DNA from: Mycobacterium sp. ELW1
GTDB lineage: Bacteria > Actinomycetota > Actinomycetes > Mycobacteriales > Mycobacteriaceae
Assembly (NCBI RefSeq): GCF_008329905.1
Contig: NZ_CP032155.1
Location: 2,294,001 to 2,358,000 of the forward strand
Length of the DNA: 64,000 nucleotides
Reading direction: 5' to 3'
This document shows, one piece after another, positions 56,624-64,000 of the stretch (positions within the stretch are counted from its first letter, which is position 1; every line of letters begins with the position of its first letter). The notes under the pieces were generated by a model. The model ran no database searches. It saw only the letters and a list, made by a program, of their open reading frames with translations, and was not told the DNA's origin. The translations under genes and the position numbers were made by a program.

Positions 56624-58453
56624 TCAGCCGCCGCTGCTTGGCGCCCCACCTTCGGCGATGCGGCGCACCGCATCGATGAAGACGTCGATCTCGTCGAAGG
56701 TGTTGTAGAAGGCGAACGACGGCCGAACCGTGGCCTCCAGTCCGAGTCGACGCAGGATCGGCTGGGCGCAGTGGTGGCCGGCTCGCACCGCGATGCCCTC
56801 GGCGTTGAGCGCCTTGCCGACCTCCAGAGGCTCGTGTCCGGCCAGCACGAACGACAGCACGCTGGCCTTCTCGTCGGCGGTGCCGACCAGGCGCACGCCG
56901 GCGATATCGGCCAGCCGCGGGGTGGCGTACTCCAGCAACGCGTGCTCGTAGGCGGCGATCCGCTCGATGCCCACCCGCTCGACGTAGCGCAGCGCTTCCC
57001 CGAGACCGACGGCGTCGGCGATGTTGCCCGTCCCGGCCTCGAACTTGTTGGGCGGCCCCTGGTACAGCGAGCGCTCGATCGTGACGTCGGCGATCATGTT
57101 GCCGCCGCCCTGCCACGGCGGGGTTTCGGCCAGTGCCTCCTCGGTCCCGTACAGCACCCCGATCCCGGTGGGGCCGAAGATCTTGTGCCCGGAGAACACG
57201 AAGAAGTCCGCACCGGTCTGGCCGACGTCGATCGGGATGTGGGGGATCGACTGGGCGCCGTCGATGAGCACCCGGGCGCCGTAGCGGTGGCCCAGTTCGA
57301 CGATCTTGTGCACCGGGGTGACCGTGCCCAACGCGTTCGACACCTGGGTGGCTGCGACCAGTTTGGTCCGCGGGCCCAGCAGGTCCTCGAACTCGCTGAG
57401 GAGCAGGTTGCCCGCGTCGTCTACCGGTGCGACCTTGAGGATCGCTCCGGTCTTCTGCGAAATGATCTGCCACGGAACGATATTGGCGTGATGTTCGAGG
57501 TGGGTGATGACAATCTCGTCGCCCGGCCCCAGGTGTTTGCCGCCCCATGAATAAGCCACCAGGTTGATCGCCTCGGTGGTGCCGCGCACGAAGATGATCT
57601 GCTCGGACTTGGCTGCGCCGATGAAGCGGCGGACGGTGTCGCGGGCTTCCTCGTAGGCATCGGTGGCCCGAGCCGCCAGCTCGTGAGCGGCGCGGTGGAT
57701 GTTCGAGTTCTCGTGAGCGTAGAAGTACGCCAGCCGGTCGATGACGGCCTGCGGCTTCTGAGTAGTGGCGGCGTTGTCGAACCAGATCAGCGGCTTGCCG
57801 TTGACGGTCTCACGCAGAATCGGGAAGTCGGCGCGGATCGCGTTGACGTCGAAGATCCCGTGCCGGTCCGGCAGGTGCGGCACCGGCTCGGGCAGTGCCG
57901 GCGCCGGCGAGGCGAAGTAGTAGTTCGCCTCGTCACCCGTCGGGGTGGGCGCCCCGACCGGAATCTCGGGGACGACCGGAACGCCGGTCGGCCACGCCGG
58001 CGCCGAACCGCGGGGCGCCACCGGTGCCGTCACCCTCGTTCCGGCCAGCACCCCGGGGACCGTCGGAACGATCCCGGCGGGTACCGCGAAGTCGCCAAGG
58101 TGCGGAGGTGCGGTCACACCCGGCGCGTTGCCGCGCGGGCCGGCCGGCACAGTTTGCGGCGGAATCGGTTCGGGCCCAGGAGAACTCGGCGGCGGCAGTG
58201 TCACATTGGGTGCTTCGGTGAGTATGACGGGAGGCGCCACCGGTGACCCCGGCACTGCGGGCGAAGCGTAGGACGCGGCGGCCGTCGTGTCCGGGACATT
58301 GCCGCGCGGAGCCGGCTGGGCCGTCTGCGGTGGGCTGTCGTTACCGGGCCGGAAGCTGGCCGCGAACAGCTGGTTGGCCAACGCTGCCAGTTCGGCCTCG
58401 CTGATCGGGAGCTCGCCCTCGGCGTCTACCGATCGATACTCACTTGTACTCAT
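56624..58453 (-). CDS. Encapsulin-associated cysteine desulfurase (cargo) with long disordered N-terminus
   Basis: This 609-residue SufS-type enzyme turns L-cysteine into alanine and a persulfide. The PLP lysine is K424 (SGHKIFGPTG) and the catalytic cysteine C562 (GHHCAQP) is the only cysteine in the protein. Residues 1-200 are a Pro/Ala-rich disordered extension that is absent from ordinary SufS. It has a short N-terminal helix (AELAALANQLFAASF) and three PRG(N/S)xP motifs at 49, 106 and 148. Such extensions target cargo into family 2A encapsulins, whose desulfurase can deposit elemental sulfur. It overlaps the shell gene by 14 bp. Confidence 0.9.
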   Translation of the reverse strand: MSTSEYRSVDAEGELPISEAELAALANQLFAASFRPGNDSPPQTAQPAPRGNVPDTTAAASYASPAVPGSPVAPPVILTEAPNVTLPPPSSPGPEPIPPQTVPAGPRGNAPGVTAPPHLGDFAVPAGIVPTVPGVLAGTRVTAPVAPRGSAPAWPTGVPVVPEIPVGAPTPTGDEANYYFASPAPALPEPVPHLPDRHGIFDVNAIRADFPILRETVNGKPLIWFDNAATTQKPQAVIDRLAYFYAHENSNIHRAAHELAARATDAYEEARDTVRRFIGAAKSEQIIFVRGTTEAINLVAYSWGGKHLGPGDEIVITHLEHHANIVPWQIISQKTGAILKVAPVDDAGNLLLSEFEDLLGPRTKLVAATQVSNALGTVTPVHKIVELGHRYGARVLIDGAQSIPHIPIDVGQTGADFFVFSGHKIFGPTGIGVLYGTEEALAETPPWQGGGNMIADVTIERSLYQGPPNKFEAGTGNIADAVGLGEALRYVERVGIERIAAYEHALLEYATPRLADIAGVRLVGTADEKASVLSFVLAGHEPLEVGKALNAEGIAVRAGHHCAQPILRRLGLEATVRPSFAFYNTFDEIDVFIDAVRRIAEGGAPSSGG

Positions 58454-59366
58454 GGAACTGGTCCACCGCGGCACCGTCCAGCACGGCCAGCGCATCATCG
58501 GTCAGCACGGCCAGCGAGGAGTACTGGGTCACCAGATACGAGGCGATCCCGGAGCGGTTGATGCCGGTGAACCGCACCGACAGACCCGGTGCCTGCTCGC
58601 CGACCAGGCCCGGCTGGAACAGGCCGACCACACCTTGGCGCTCCTCGCCGGTGCGCACCAGGATGAACTTGGTCTTGCCGTCCTCGACGGGCACCTTGTC
58701 GCTGGGCACGATCGGGATGCCGCGCCACGTGATGAACTGCGCGCCGAACAGGTTGACCACTGGCGGCGGAACGCCGCGGAAGGTGGCCTCCCGACCGAAC
58801 GCGGCCACCCCGAGCGGGTGGGTCAGGAAGAAGGCGGGCGTCTTCCACACCTTGGTGAGCAACGCGTCCAGGTCGTCGGGAGTCGGGGCACCGCCGAGCG
58901 TCTCGATGGTCTGCTCGGGCGTCACCTGTGACAGCAGCCCGTACTCGGCGTTGTTGATCAGCTCGGATTCCTGACGTTCCTTGATCGTTTCGATCGTCAG
59001 GCGCAGCTGCTGGGCGATCTGGTCATGCGGGCTGGAGTACAGATCCGACACCCGGGTGTGCACGTCGAGCAGCGTCGAGATGGCCCGCAGCGTGAGTTCG
59101 CGCGGGCTGGTCTGGTAATCGACGTACGTCTGCGGCAGCGGGTCTTCGAGGCTCTCGCCGCCGACCTCGGCGTGGATGGCCACCCGCTCCGGGTTGACCA
59201 CCCGGTTCACCCGATAGATGCCGGCCTCGACGGGAACCCAACTCAGGAGGTGCAGCAGAAAGCGGGGAGTGATCGTCTCGAGCTGCGGGACGGTCTTGGT
59301 GGCGTTGGCGAGCTGCCGGGCGGCCGCACCGCCGAGTGCCTGCGATTCGTTCTGAGCCGACGTCAT
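58440..59366 (-). CDS. Family 2A encapsulin shell protein (major membrane protein I-like)
   Basis: This 308-residue HK97-fold shell protein resembles the mycobacterial 35-kDa antigen/MMP-I and SrpI group. It opens MTSAQNESQALGGAAARQLANATKT and carries the family stretch TPRFLLHLLSWVPVEAGIYRVN near residue 33, an E-loop-like region with DPLPQTYVDY, and the C-terminal SLAVLTDDALAVLDGAAVDQF. It has no cysteine. These shells assemble into roughly 25-nm compartments enclosing cysteine desulfurase. GGAGG lies upstream of ATG 59366; the upstream 20 codons are not family-like. The desulfurase follows in the same operon. Confidence 0.93.
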   Translation of the reverse strand: MTSAQNESQALGGAAARQLANATKTVPQLETITPRFLLHLLSWVPVEAGIYRVNRVVNPERVAIHAEVGGESLEDPLPQTYVDYQTSPRELTLRAISTLLDVHTRVSDLYSSPHDQIAQQLRLTIETIKERQESELINNAEYGLLSQVTPEQTIETLGGAPTPDDLDALLTKVWKTPAFFLTHPLGVAAFGREATFRGVPPPVVNLFGAQFITWRGIPIVPSDKVPVEDGKTKFILVRTGEERQGVVGLFQPGLVGEQAPGLSVRFTGINRSGIASYLVTQYSSLAVLTDDALAVLDGAAVDQFHEYK

Positions 59367-59481
59367 CAGGGGTTCCTCCACTTCTAGGGTCGGGCCAATC
59401 ATCGTTCTATCCCCGTCGCCGCGCACGGTTTAGGACGCACCGTGATGCGAAGTCGTTTGCCTGGCGGGTGTCGGGGTCGCG

Positions 59482-59487
59482 TATGGT
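59482..59487 (+). promoter_or_regulatory. -10 element of a leaderless promoter
   Basis: TATGGT ends 6 nt before ATG 59494, so transcription should begin at the A of that start codon, giving a leaderless mRNA. The -35 side is weak (TTGCCT at 59457-59462, 19-bp spacer), as is common in mycobacteria. Confidence 0.65.
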
Positions 59488-59493
59488 ATGGGC

Positions 59494-59562
59494 ATGCAAC
59501 ACCACGCACCGCTGCGCTTCGGTTACACGCGCTGCCTCGTTGTGCGTTTCTGTTGTTGTTGA
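59494..59562 (+). CDS. Polycysteine leader peptide (cysteine attenuator sORF)
   Basis: A 22-codon ORF encoding MQHHAPLRFGYTRCLVVRFCCC, which ends in three consecutive TGT codons before TGA; another Cys is at codon 14. The start coincides with the predicted transcription start and there is no ribosome-binding site, so it is leaderless. Leaderless sORFs ending in cysteine runs are known cysteine-responsive attenuators in mycobacteria. Ribosomes stalling at Cys codons during cysteine shortage free the ribosome-binding site of the next gene. The downstream gene here is the TQXA-like protein at 59654. Confidence 0.85.
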   Translation: MQHHAPLRFGYTRCLVVRFCCC

Positions 59563-59565
59563 TTC

Positions 59566-59645
59566 TTCTGACGCCGTAAATCCCTGCGCTCAGTCTGTCG
59601 CCATGTTGGCGTCCTGATTTGCGCTCTTCGACGTATTCAGAGAGA
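59566..59645 (+). promoter_or_regulatory. Attenuator region with alternative pairings
   Basis: TTCTGA (59566-59571), just after the leader stop, can pair with TCAGAG (59637-59642), which is part of the ribosome-binding region AGAGAGA of the next gene. A ribosome stalled on the Cys codons would cover the first half and free the second. CGCCA/TGGCG (59599-59611) forms a hairpin, and its right arm can instead join GACGCC (59570-59575) with GGCGTC (59608-59613). These pairings were made by eye, with no energy calculation. Confidence 0.5.
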
Positions 59646-59653
59646 TCAACCCC

Positions 59654-60916
59654 ATGCAATCCCTGTCTTTGCTCGCCCCGGTGCCGGTGGCTGTCCAGCG
59701 GCGAACACAATCGACTCCGGCAGCCGACCTGTCGCGGATGACCCGGTATCGCGGGGGCACCTACTCGCACACCGTCGACACCATCGTGTTCACCGACGGC
59801 ACGGCCGCGCGGACCGATCTGATCCGGCTGAATCCCAACATCGAGGCGTACTCGCTCGACTTCGGCGGGGTCGCGCCGACCCGGCCGTCGCGCTATCGCG
59901 CCGACACCTGGGCGGCGGTGCCGCATGTGCAGGCCCGCGCGCACGAGGCCGAAGTCGACTGGATCCTGCGCAACTCCTACCCGGCGCTGTCGACCAAGGA
60001 ACTCAGCCACGACCTGCGCGCCGCCGGCTACCCACTCGGGTCGCGCAACATCACCGAGCACGAGGCCATCGCCGGCACCCAGGCCGCGATCTGGAATCTG
60101 GTGAACGGGCTGGAACTGGACAACCGGCCGCTCAACGTTCCCGTGCGCACCGTCGAGCGCGCCGGCGGGGTTCTCGTCGAATTCGACGGGGGGCGCCAAC
60201 TCGCCGGCTACGAAGCCGACGTCACCGCTGCCGCGGGTGCGGAGCTGATGTTGCAGAAGTCCGGTGACGGTGAGGCCTGGCAAGACGTCGTCGGATCCCG
60301 CGTGACCGTGGCCGCCGGTGGTGGGCGAGTGACGAAGTCGTTGGGCGTGGGAAGTACGGTCGCCCACCGCCGATATGGCCACCCGGGCGGGGGCTACCGG
60401 TACTACCGGCTGGTGGCCGACGGGGTCGCCACCATCACGAATCTGACGTTTCGCCTTGCCGATTCAGGCCTGTACCGCAATGCCGCAGCAGTCGTTCACC
60501 TCTACGACCATCTGCTTGCCGGTGCCCGGGCCGCGCGACATGCCGCGGTCACGCCCTCGTTGATGGCCGCGGATGCCGTCGTCACCCCGGCGGGTCTGGT
60601 CGGGCCGTTCCGGTTGGTCACCTCAGACGCTGCAACGGTGACGGTGGCCGGTGGGCACAGCGTGGTGGATGCCGACGGCGCCCTCATCACCGAACCAGTT
60701 GTCCCACATCACGATTTCTTCCTGCGGGTGTCGTCACACGGTGGGGCCGTCACGCTCACGGTCGAAATTCCCGGTGATCCACGGGGATTTGGCGGGCGGG
60801 TGATCACCGGAGTGGCGCGCGACGAGGTTGCCGGCACCTACACGCCGCTGGCGCTGGCGGTCCCCGTCCAGCATGTCGTTGAGTTCGAAATCGAGTGGGC
60901 CGGTTCAGATCGCTGA
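59654..60916 (+). CDS. Cysteine-free TQXA (thioester)-domain-like protein
   Basis: This is a 420-residue protein. Residues 40-150 resemble a TQXA/thioester domain, with AYSLDFGG at 65-72 and the signature ITEHEAIAGTQAAIW (TQ at 142-143). In canonical domains a cysteine in the first motif forms the thioester with the glutamine; here that position is Ser67. The whole protein contains no cysteine. Residues 190-290 and 330-415 look like beta-sandwich domains. No signal peptide or membrane anchor is evident, so its location is unclear. It sits behind the polycysteine leader and overlaps the convergent gene by 12 bp. Confidence 0.7.
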   Translation: MQSLSLLAPVPVAVQRRTQSTPAADLSRMTRYRGGTYSHTVDTIVFTDGTAARTDLIRLNPNIEAYSLDFGGVAPTRPSRYRADTWAAVPHVQARAHEAEVDWILRNSYPALSTKELSHDLRAAGYPLGSRNITEHEAIAGTQAAIWNLVNGLELDNRPLNVPVRTVERAGGVLVEFDGGRQLAGYEADVTAAAGAELMLQKSGDGEAWQDVVGSRVTVAAGGGRVTKSLGVGSTVAHRRYGHPGGGYRYYRLVADGVATITNLTFRLADSGLYRNAAAVVHLYDHLLAGARAARHAAVTPSLMAADAVVTPAGLVGPFRLVTSDAATVTVAGGHSVVDADGALITEPVVPHHDFFLRVSSHGGAVTLTVEIPGDPRGFGGRVITGVARDEVAGTYTPLALAVPVQHVVEFEIEWAGSDR

Positions 60917-62098
60917 ATGCAGCGGTGGTGGTGTGCCGTGCAGAACTGCCCGGCCGATGTGCTGATACTTCCACCGCACCGGATCGTGGAGCGTGTGGGT
61001 TCGGGCATTGCGCCAGAAATGGTCGAGATTGAGCTCGGCCGCGGCGCTGCGGGTTCCGCTGACCTCGAACAGTGCGCCGGTGACCTCGTTGGCAGCGTTG
61101 TCAGCCAGGATCTTGGCGCCCGCGACGGCCAGCGAGGCCTCCGCCGCTGGCGCGTCATCGACCTTGGCGCCGGCGACGGTGAGTGCGGCCTCGGCGGCCT
61201 GAACCAGAACCGCCAATTCACCGAACCGCTGGATCAGCAGGGGATCGTCGCCGGCGTGCGCCACCCCGGCCTCGAACCACGGTCTGCTCTTCTCCCGAAC
61301 GAAGGACGCGGCCGCCTCCAACGCACCTCGTGCGATGCCGGCGTCGATCGCGGCGTGCAGAAGCTGGGCGAACGCGCCGTAGCCGGTCGGGGCGTTGACC
61401 GCCGGAGCGCGGGCGACAAGCGCGTATTCTTCGACCAGCACGCCGTCGAAGATGACCGTTCCGCTACCGGTGGTCCGCTGGCCCAATGCCTGCCAATCGT
61501 CGACGATCCGCACCCCGGGGGTGTCGGCGGGCAGGAAGGCGACGTATTGACCGTCGGCCAAACCGCTTTCACCGTCCGGATCGTCGAGGCGGGTCAGCAC
61601 GGCCAGGGTGTCGGCGAACAACGAGCCGGTGCAGTAGTACTTGGCGCCGTCGATCCGAAACCGGCCGCCGGCCGGGCGAACGGTGGTCGCGATGTCGGCG
61701 ACCGTCGCGCTGCTGCGTTCGGACTGTGCGTTGGCGATCCGGGCGCCGCGCAGGATCAGGTCCGCGTGATGTCGCAGTTGTTCATCCGATCCGGCCAACC
61801 GCAGCAGGTTGATGTACACGAAATGGCTGTGCGGGATCTGGGCGATGTTCGGATCCGCGGTGGCCAGGATGCGGACCACCTCGGCGACCGCACTGGCCGG
61901 CAGTCCCGCCCCGCCGTAGGCGCCGGGCACCGTGATGGCCAACAGACCGCTGGCCGACAGCCGGTCGATCTCGGCGAATGGCAACTCGCGATCACGGTCG
62001 CGTCCGGCAGCACCGATGGCGAAATCGGCGGCGAGATCCCTGGCCACCGTGATCGCAGATGCCTCCGACAGGACCGGACAGGCAGAGGTGGCGGTCAT
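60905..62098 (-). CDS. SfnB/DszC-like acyl-CoA dehydrogenase-family flavoprotein
   Basis: This 397-residue flavin-dependent enzyme has the acyl-CoA dehydrogenase fold but the look of the SfnB/DszC monooxygenase group used in sulfone and organosulfur utilisation: PGAYGGAGLPAS, ANAQSERSS, and YYCTGSLFADTL, with no obvious catalytic glutamate in the FadE position. In this family FMNH2 and O2 oxygenate organosulfur compounds. It is the last gene of the sulfonate-type ABC operon, overlapping the ATPase gene by 4 bp. The exact substrate is unknown. Confidence 0.82.
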   Translation of the reverse strand: MTATSACPVLSEASAITVARDLAADFAIGAAGRDRDRELPFAEIDRLSASGLLAITVPGAYGGAGLPASAVAEVVRILATADPNIAQIPHSHFVYINLLRLAGSDEQLRHHADLILRGARIANAQSERSSATVADIATTVRPAGGRFRIDGAKYYCTGSLFADTLAVLTRLDDPDGESGLADGQYVAFLPADTPGVRIVDDWQALGQRTTGSGTVIFDGVLVEEYALVARAPAVNAPTGYGAFAQLLHAAIDAGIARGALEAAASFVREKSRPWFEAGVAHAGDDPLLIQRFGELAVLVQAAEAALTVAGAKVDDAPAAEASLAVAGAKILADNAANEVTGALFEVSGTRSAAAELNLDHFWRNARTHTLHDPVRWKYQHIGRAVLHGTPPPLHSAI

Positions 62099-62919
62099 GC
62101 CGGTTCGACCGCCGCGGCCTTGACCGCTCGGCTGACTTCCTGGCGCAGCCGGACGTATTCGGAGCTACGGCGCAGTTCGTCGGCGTCGATCCCGCTGCGG
62201 GGTAGGTCCACCGACAGGTCCAGGGCGATGCGGCCGGGGCGGTGGGTGAGCACCACGATGCGCGATCCCAGGAACGCGGCCTCGTCGGCACTGTGCGTCA
62301 CGAACACGGTGGTGCGGCCGGATTCCGCGCTGACCTGGCGGACGTCCTCCTGCAGCCGCTCCCGGGTCAGCGCGTCCAGCGCGGCGAACGGCTCGTCGAG
62401 CAGCAGCAGGGAGGTCTCGGGGCGTTCGGAGGCCAGCGCCCGCGCGATCGCGACACGCTGCTGCTGACCACCGCTGATCTCCCAGATCTTGCGGTGCGCA
62501 ATGTCTTTCAGGCCCACCCTGCTGAGCAGTTCGTCGCGCCGTTCGGCCCGCCGCTCACGCGAGGTGCCGGCGTACTTCAATGCCAGCTCCACGTTGCCGC
62601 CGACCGTGCGCCATGGAAACAGCCGCGGCTGCTGAAACACCACGCCGGCTGTCTGGCCCGGGACCGGGCGACGGCCCGACACCGTCAGCTCACCGCCGGT
62701 GGGCGATTCGAATCCGGCGATCAGCCGCAGCAGGGTGCTCTTCCCGCATCCCGATGCGCCGACGAGGACCAGGAACGAGCCGGGTTCCACGTCGAGATCC
62801 AGCGGGCCCAGCGCCGTCGTGGTGCCGTAGCGGTGCTCGACACCGCGAATGTGGATCCCGCCGTCGGTGTGCGACGCCGACGCCGGGGCCGGCACCGTGG
62901 TCCTACTGGGCGATGACAT
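62095..62919 (-). CDS. Sulfonate/taurine-type ABC transporter ATPase
   Basis: This is a 274-residue SsuB/TauB-type ATPase. Walker A is GASGCGKST near residue 54, the Q-loop GVVFQQPRLFPW, the signature ISGGQQQRVAIARAL and Walker B LLLLDEPFAALD. FQQPRLFPW is characteristic of the nitrate/sulfonate/taurine importer group. It overlaps the binding-protein gene by 17 bp and the SfnB-like gene by 4 bp, so the operon is tightly coupled. Confidence 0.88.
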   Translation of the reverse strand: MSSPSRTTVPAPASASHTDGGIHIRGVEHRYGTTTALGPLDLDVEPGSFLVLVGASGCGKSTLLRLIAGFESPTGGELTVSGRRPVPGQTAGVVFQQPRLFPWRTVGGNVELALKYAGTSRERRAERRDELLSRVGLKDIAHRKIWEISGGQQQRVAIARALASERPETSLLLLDEPFAALDALTRERLQEDVRQVSAESGRTTVFVTHSADEAAFLGSRIVVLTHRPGRIALDLSVDLPRSGIDADELRRSSEYVRLRQEVSRAVKAAAVEPA

Positions 62920-63937
62920 TCGGTAGTCCCTGGGTGTAGATGGCGTTCTGGAATGTCGTGAGGGGTGCCGCGGCCGGGATCTGCTTCTGCTCGGCCAGGA
63001 ACTGGGACGCGCTCTGCAGGTTGGTCGCGATGTTGCCGGGATTGCCCTGGCTGCCCAGCCACTGCGGGGACGCGACCTCTTGCGGCGTCAGGTACACGCC
63101 CTGCTTGAGTTGACCCTCGACATCGGCCGGCGACAAACCGATCTCGGCGGCAATGGCCTTCGCCGCGGCGGCCGGATCGCTGTGGATGACCGTCAGCGCC
63201 CTGGCTTCCTGCTTGCGCCAGATGTCGACGACTTCGGGGTGGTCCTTCGCGAACTGGTTGGACACCACCCCGAGGTCCAGGGTCGGCTTGCCGTCGGTGG
63301 CCAACTGGCGACTGGTGATCAGATCCTTGCCGGTTTTGCGGAGCTGATCCAGCGTCGGCAACCAGGTGTAGGCGGCTTCGATGTCACCGCGTTCCCACGC
63401 CGCCAGGATTGCCTGCGGCTGCAGATCGATCAGCTGAACATCTTTGGGCGACAACCCATTCTGGGCCAGTGCGGCCAGCAGACTGTAGTGCGCGGTCGAG
63501 GCGAACGGGGTGGCCACCCGCTTGCCCTTGAGGTCGGCGATCGCGTTGATGCCGCTGCCGTTTCGGGCGACCAGAGCCTCGTTGTCACCGGCGACGTCCA
63601 GAACGAACGCCACGCTGTACGGGATGTTCAGCGGCGCAGACAGTCCGCGGGCGACGGGGCTGGAGCCCAGCGCGCCGAAGTCCAGTTCCTTGGCGATGAA
63701 TGCGGTGTTGACGTCGGCGCCGGAGTCGAACTTCACCCACTTGATGTTGTAGTCCGGCAGCGCGTCTTCCAGCCACCGGTTGTTCTTGACGATCAGATCG
63801 CCGCTGGGGAAGGTCTGGTAGCCGAGGCGCAGCGTGGGCTTGCCTGCCTGCGAATTCGAGTGATCAACCGAGCAGCCGGCCATCGCGATCATGGTGATGG
63901 CGGCGGCAGCCAGGGTGATGAACTTCTTGTAGGTCAT
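62903..63937 (-). CDS. Aliphatic sulfonate/taurine-type ABC substrate-binding lipoprotein
   Basis: This 344-residue periplasmic binding protein is of the SsuA/TauA group. The signal peptide ends in the lipobox AMAGC (residues 18-22), and that Cys is the only one in the protein. Family motifs include LRLGYQTFPSGDLIVKNN, ADVNTAFIAKELDFGALGSSP and the ligand-loop TPFASTAHYSLL. LEDALPDYNIKWVKFDSG is typical of this group. It probably binds an alkanesulfonate. The ATG overlaps the permease stop (ATGA). Confidence 0.88.
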   Translation of the reverse strand: MTYKKFITLAAAAITMIAMAGCSVDHSNSQAGKPTLRLGYQTFPSGDLIVKNNRWLEDALPDYNIKWVKFDSGADVNTAFIAKELDFGALGSSPVARGLSAPLNIPYSVAFVLDVAGDNEALVARNGSGINAIADLKGKRVATPFASTAHYSLLAALAQNGLSPKDVQLIDLQPQAILAAWERGDIEAAYTWLPTLDQLRKTGKDLITSRQLATDGKPTLDLGVVSNQFAKDHPEVVDIWRKQEARALTVIHSDPAAAAKAIAAEIGLSPADVEGQLKQGVYLTPQEVASPQWLGSQGNPGNIATNLQSASQFLAEQKQIPAAAPLTTFQNAIYTQGLPNVIAQ

Positions 63938-64000
63938 ACCTTTCCTCTCCAGGGGACGGCGCGACGCTCGACAGTGCGCAGCAGACCGTCGATCACGAGC
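63934..64000 (-). CDS. Sulfonate-type ABC permease, C-terminal end (truncated by window)
   Basis: The last 21 codons of a leftward frame read LVIDGLLRTVERRAVPWRGKV before a TGA that overlaps the next ATG. This is the usual C-terminus of SsuC/TauC permeases (a helix, then E-R-R-x-x-P-W-R). The rest lies beyond the right edge. With the ATPase and binding protein it completes an importer. Confidence 0.75.
   Translation of the reverse strand, partial: LVIDGLLRTVERRAVPWRGKV

Overview
The window is high-GC actinobacterial DNA that reads as a non-tuberculous Mycobacterium (Mycolicibacterium-like) chromosome. From memory of the M. tuberculosis map, positions 1-14000 follow Rv2366c-Rv2342 (CorC, era, amiA2, recO, uppS, furB/zur, smtB, glyS, dgt, dnaG), and 23000-33000 follow Rv2327-Rv2313c (MarR, ECF transporter, uspABC, tldDE). 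A PGRS-type glycine-rich protein, MmpL pumps and a mycobacterial-type Wadjet locus support this.

Layout. 1-14250: housekeeping block (GTPase, isoprenoid and cell-wall lipid carrier synthesis, zinc sensors, glycyl-tRNA synthetase, dNTPase, primase). 14400-21300: tRNA-Asn, an APC permease, a three-gene cytochrome oxidase subunit III/IV membrane cluster, acyl-CoA oxidase, a VIT/CCC1 protein and a bestrophin. 21300-34430: MFS pump with MarR regulator and operator, ECF-type transporter, sugar ABC importer, TldD/TldE, an AhpD-like protein, a threonine aldolase-like enzyme and a GAF protein. 34479-36600: tRNA-Met with an IS481-family element beside its 3' end, several strong hairpins, and two small stress-type genes. 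36780-40230: MDR-family oxidoreductase, lipoprotein and a PE-PPE-type hydrolase. 40166-45694: Wadjet/MksBEF genes jetA-jetB-jetC, with no jetD beside them. 45695-48350: long intergenic region and a secreted PGRS protein without a PE domain. 48455-55153: purU and a tandem mmpL pair, one copy frameshifted. 55501-56619: YbdK-like ligase.

The most interesting part is 56624-64000, a sulfur locus. A family 2 encapsulin shell gene and a cysteine desulfurase cargo gene run leftward. Divergent from them is a leaderless 22-codon ORF ending in three cysteine codons, the hallmark of a mycobacterial cysteine-responsive attenuator. It precedes a 420-residue TQXA-domain-like protein that has no cysteine at all. 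Converging on that gene is a sulfonate-type ABC importer operon with an SfnB/DszC-like flavoprotein. Together they suggest organosulfur uptake and desulfurisation, sulfur storage in a nanocompartment, and a cysteine-starvation-induced protein built without cysteine. Functions are inferred from motifs and context; no searches were run.
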